Source: Insolitispirillum peregrinum (lineage in GTDB: Bacteria; Pseudomonadota; Alphaproteobacteria; Rhodospirillales; Rhodospirillaceae). From it: a stretch of 6,819 bases of DNA. The stretch lies in assembly GCF_042665255.1 (NCBI RefSeq), contig NZ_JBHTCD010000068.1; one strand, 5' to 3'. Under the pieces are notes generated by a model. That model saw only the letters and a list, made by a program, of their open reading frames with translations. It made no database searches and was not told the origin of the DNA. Shown here piece after piece: positions 5,701 to 6,819 of the stretch. How positions within the stretch are numbered: position 1 is the stretch's first letter; every line of letters starts with the position of its first letter. The position numbers and the translations under genes are program-made.

Positions 5701-6069
5701 ATGCACAAGGACTGGATCACCATCGCCGACACCCTCAGCGCCGGCATGAAACCGCTGCGCGGTGGCATCGGCGATACCATGCAGGCGTTCAGCGCCCTTG
5801 CCGCCGCCGCCACCAAAGGCGGTGCGCTGGATGCCAAAACCAAGGAACTGCTGGCCGTTGCCATTTCGATTGCCGCCCGCTGTGACGGCTGCATCGCCTT
5901 TCACACCAAAGCCGCCCTGCGACTGGGTGTCACCCGCGAAGAACTGATGGAAACCGTTGGAATCGCCCTTTATATGGGGGGCGGCCCGTCGTTGATCTAT
6001 GGCACTCAGTGCCTGGAAGCGTATGATCAGTGGGTCGCCGAGCAAAGCGCTGGATCAGCGGCAGAGTAA
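5701..6069 (+). CDS. Carboxymuconolactone decarboxylase (CMD)/AhpD-like family protein
   Basis: This 122-residue protein matches the small all-helical CMD/AhpD family. It shows the redox-type signature with Glu49, Cys61-x-x-Cys64 and His68 (the segment AARCDGCIAFHTKAAL), followed by LGVTREELMETVGIALYMGGGP. In AhpD and related proteins these residues support peroxidase or disulfide chemistry, whereas true carboxymuconolactone decarboxylases lack the CxxC pair. A thiol-redox role is therefore likelier than aromatic degradation, but the substrate is unknown. A strong AGGAG sits six bases before the ATG. It is 49 bp past tadA on the same strand and may be co-transcribed, with a stem-loop between them. 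Confidence 0.88.
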   Translation: MHKDWITIADTLSAGMKPLRGGIGDTMQAFSALAAAATKGGALDAKTKELLAVAISIAARCDGCIAFHTKAALRLGVTREELMETVGIALYMGGGPSLIYGTQCLEAYDQWVAEQSAGSAAE

Positions 6070-6102
6070 CCACATTTCACCCACGACTCCGGGAGGGCAG
6101 GC

Positions 6103-6594
6103 ATGGCATCGGGATTTCAGGCCATTGGTCAATGGGCCACACCGCTGTTCACGGCAGCACTGCTTGCCTTTCCGCTGGCGGTCAGCCCGATGGCAGCGAC
6201 TCCGGCCCATGCCGCTGAAAAGGCATCCAAGCCCCGCAGCAAGGTCGAGGAAGTCCCCGGTGATTACATCCAGCTGGAAACCCTGTGGGTGCCAGTGGTC
6301 AACCGTGCGGGCAACAATGGCTATATGGGGCTGGTTGTCCGCCTGTGGCCGGGCGACAGCACCCGCTATGAAGGCTGTATCGCGGCTCCCCATGCTGCCG
6401 ATGCCCTGATGGTGGATTTCAACAAATCCCCCCTGCAGCCTGACGTCTATTACGACGACACAAAGCTGTTGCAGCGGGTCACCAGCGTGGTCAACCAGAA
6501 AGTCGCCGACAAGACCTATAAAAAAATCGAGGTGATCCGGGATTTCGTCTCCCCGGATGACCAGTCGGGAATGCTGACCCTGACCTGCCGTTAG
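6103..6594 (+). CDS. Exported protein of unknown function with a Sec-type signal peptide
   Basis: I do not recognise this 163-residue protein. The N-terminus has a hydrophobic stretch (about 12-32, WATPLFTAALLAFPLAV) ending in PAHA-AE, a good signal peptidase I site after Ala37, so the mature form of about 126 residues is probably periplasmic. The mature part starts with a basic linker (KASKPRSK), then DYIQLETLWVPVV and an alternating beta-like segment (YMGLVVRLWP). It has only two cysteines, Cys92 and Cys162 (the penultimate residue), which could form a disulfide. The order of short strands followed by a helix (LLQRVTSVVNQKVADK) and a strand (KKIEVIRDF) loosely recalls the periplasmic domain of FliL, but this is a weak guess. 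GGAGG six bases before the ATG supports the start. It follows the CMD gene by 33 bp. Confidence 0.8.
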   Translation: MASGFQAIGQWATPLFTAALLAFPLAVSPMAATPAHAAEKASKPRSKVEEVPGDYIQLETLWVPVVNRAGNNGYMGLVVRLWPGDSTRYEGCIAAPHAADALMVDFNKSPLQPDVYYDDTKLLQRVTSVVNQKVADKTYKKIEVIRDFVSPDDQSGMLTLTCR

Positions 6595-6620
6595 ATCAGC
6601 GTGCGTTAAACCGGACGCAG

Positions 6621-6692
6621 GCACGCCGCTCTAACCTTTTGTTTTGTCGCACTGTTGTTGCGAAAACCGGTTCCCACTTTTCGCTCAATGCT
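6621..6692 (+). repeat. AACCGGTT-centred palindromic intergenic repeat (RIME-like), right copy
   Basis: It begins GCACGCCGCTCTAA and continues through a TTTTGTTTTGTCGCA segment and the TTGCGAAAACCGGTTCC dyad to the CTAG where the IS starts. It is the inverted partner of 128-198. It lies 26 bases past the stop of the exported-protein gene. With the imperfect GCGTG/CACGC dyad just before it (6599-6626) and the T-rich stretch at 6636-6646, it could contribute to transcription termination, although the spacing is not ideal. Confidence 0.6.
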
Positions 6693-6819
6693 CTAGGGAT
6701 TGTTGACGTTTGAAATTGAGATTCCCAAAGCTGTGGAAATTTGGTTTAAGGCTTGATCTGATAAAGGAAGATAGCCTTGAACCGCAAAATTCTGAGTGAC
6801 GAGCAATGGAAGGCGATCG
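6693..6819 (+). mobile_element. Right-hand copy of the IS5-like insertion sequence, 5' end only
   Basis: It starts at CTAG (6693-6696) followed by GGGATTGTTGACG, and continues into a transposase start at 6777 before leaving the window. It is the reverse complement of 1-127 apart from two bases near the outer edge. The non-coding portion is identical between the copies, which points to recent spread of the element in this genome. The transposase points outward, away from the housekeeping genes. Confidence 0.75.
6777..6819 (+). CDS. IS5-family transposase, N-terminal fragment running off the right edge
   Basis: It opens with TTG at 6777, preceded six bases upstream by AAGGAAG, and encodes MNRKILSDEQWKAI before the window ends. 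This is the same peptide as the left copy, with silent differences only. The open frame and conserved ribosome binding site are consistent with an active gene, but the catalytic DDE region lies outside. Confidence 0.6.
   Translation, partial: MNRKILSDEQWKAI

Noticed and set aside
4944..5894. 316-codon minus-strand frame covering tadA and the divergent region
   Set aside because: It lies opposite a complete TadA and runs through the promoter region and the start of the CMD gene; its composition is that of an antisense shadow.
1..6819. Composite transposon carrying fmt, def and tadA as cargo
   Set aside because: The flanking IS copies are inverted and look like a transposon, but the cargo is essential core genes in standard alphaproteobacterial style. 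Independent insertions plus contig truncation explain it better.

Overview
The window suggests a GC-rich alphaproteobacterium, most likely in or near the Rhodospirillales. The reasons are the strong GC bias of the coding frames, the TadA, RluB and Def sequence styles, and palindromic intergenic repeats centred on AACCGGTT like those common in that class. The genus cannot be fixed by reading alone.

Layout. The two ends carry the first 127 bases (CTAG target plus element start) of an insertion sequence. The copies are in inverted orientation, with their transposase genes running off each end. Just inside each copy lies a diverged copy of a short palindromic repeat (128-198 and 6621-6692). On the left this is followed by a nested palindrome of about 180 bp (210-388), flanked by 9-bp near-identical direct repeats. 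Everything between is ordinary housekeeping DNA in two divergent groups that start from the 4948-5129 interval.

The leftward group reads, in transcription order: a class I glutamine amidotransferase-like hydrolase (PuuD/peptidase C26 type), rluB (23S rRNA pseudouridine synthase with a long repetitive tail), rsmD (16S rRNA m2G966 methyltransferase), def (peptide deformylase) and fmt (Met-tRNA formyltransferase). Gene junctions are overlapping or very short, except for 65 bp before def. The rightward group reads tadA (tRNA adenosine-34 deaminase), a small carboxymuconolactone-decarboxylase/AhpD-like protein with a CxxC motif, and an unrecognised exported protein of 163 residues.

Functionally this is a translation cluster: rRNA modification (RluB, RsmD), tRNA wobble editing (TadA), and addition (Fmt) and removal (Def) of the N-formyl group. 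No new defence or biosynthetic system is visible. The most unusual items are the 21-residue tandem repeats in the RluB tail, the candidate miniature mobile element downstream of fmt, and the IS insertions at CTAG inside two copies of the same intergenic repeat. The matching 127-base ends suggest that the window may be a complete assembly contig cut at IS copies.
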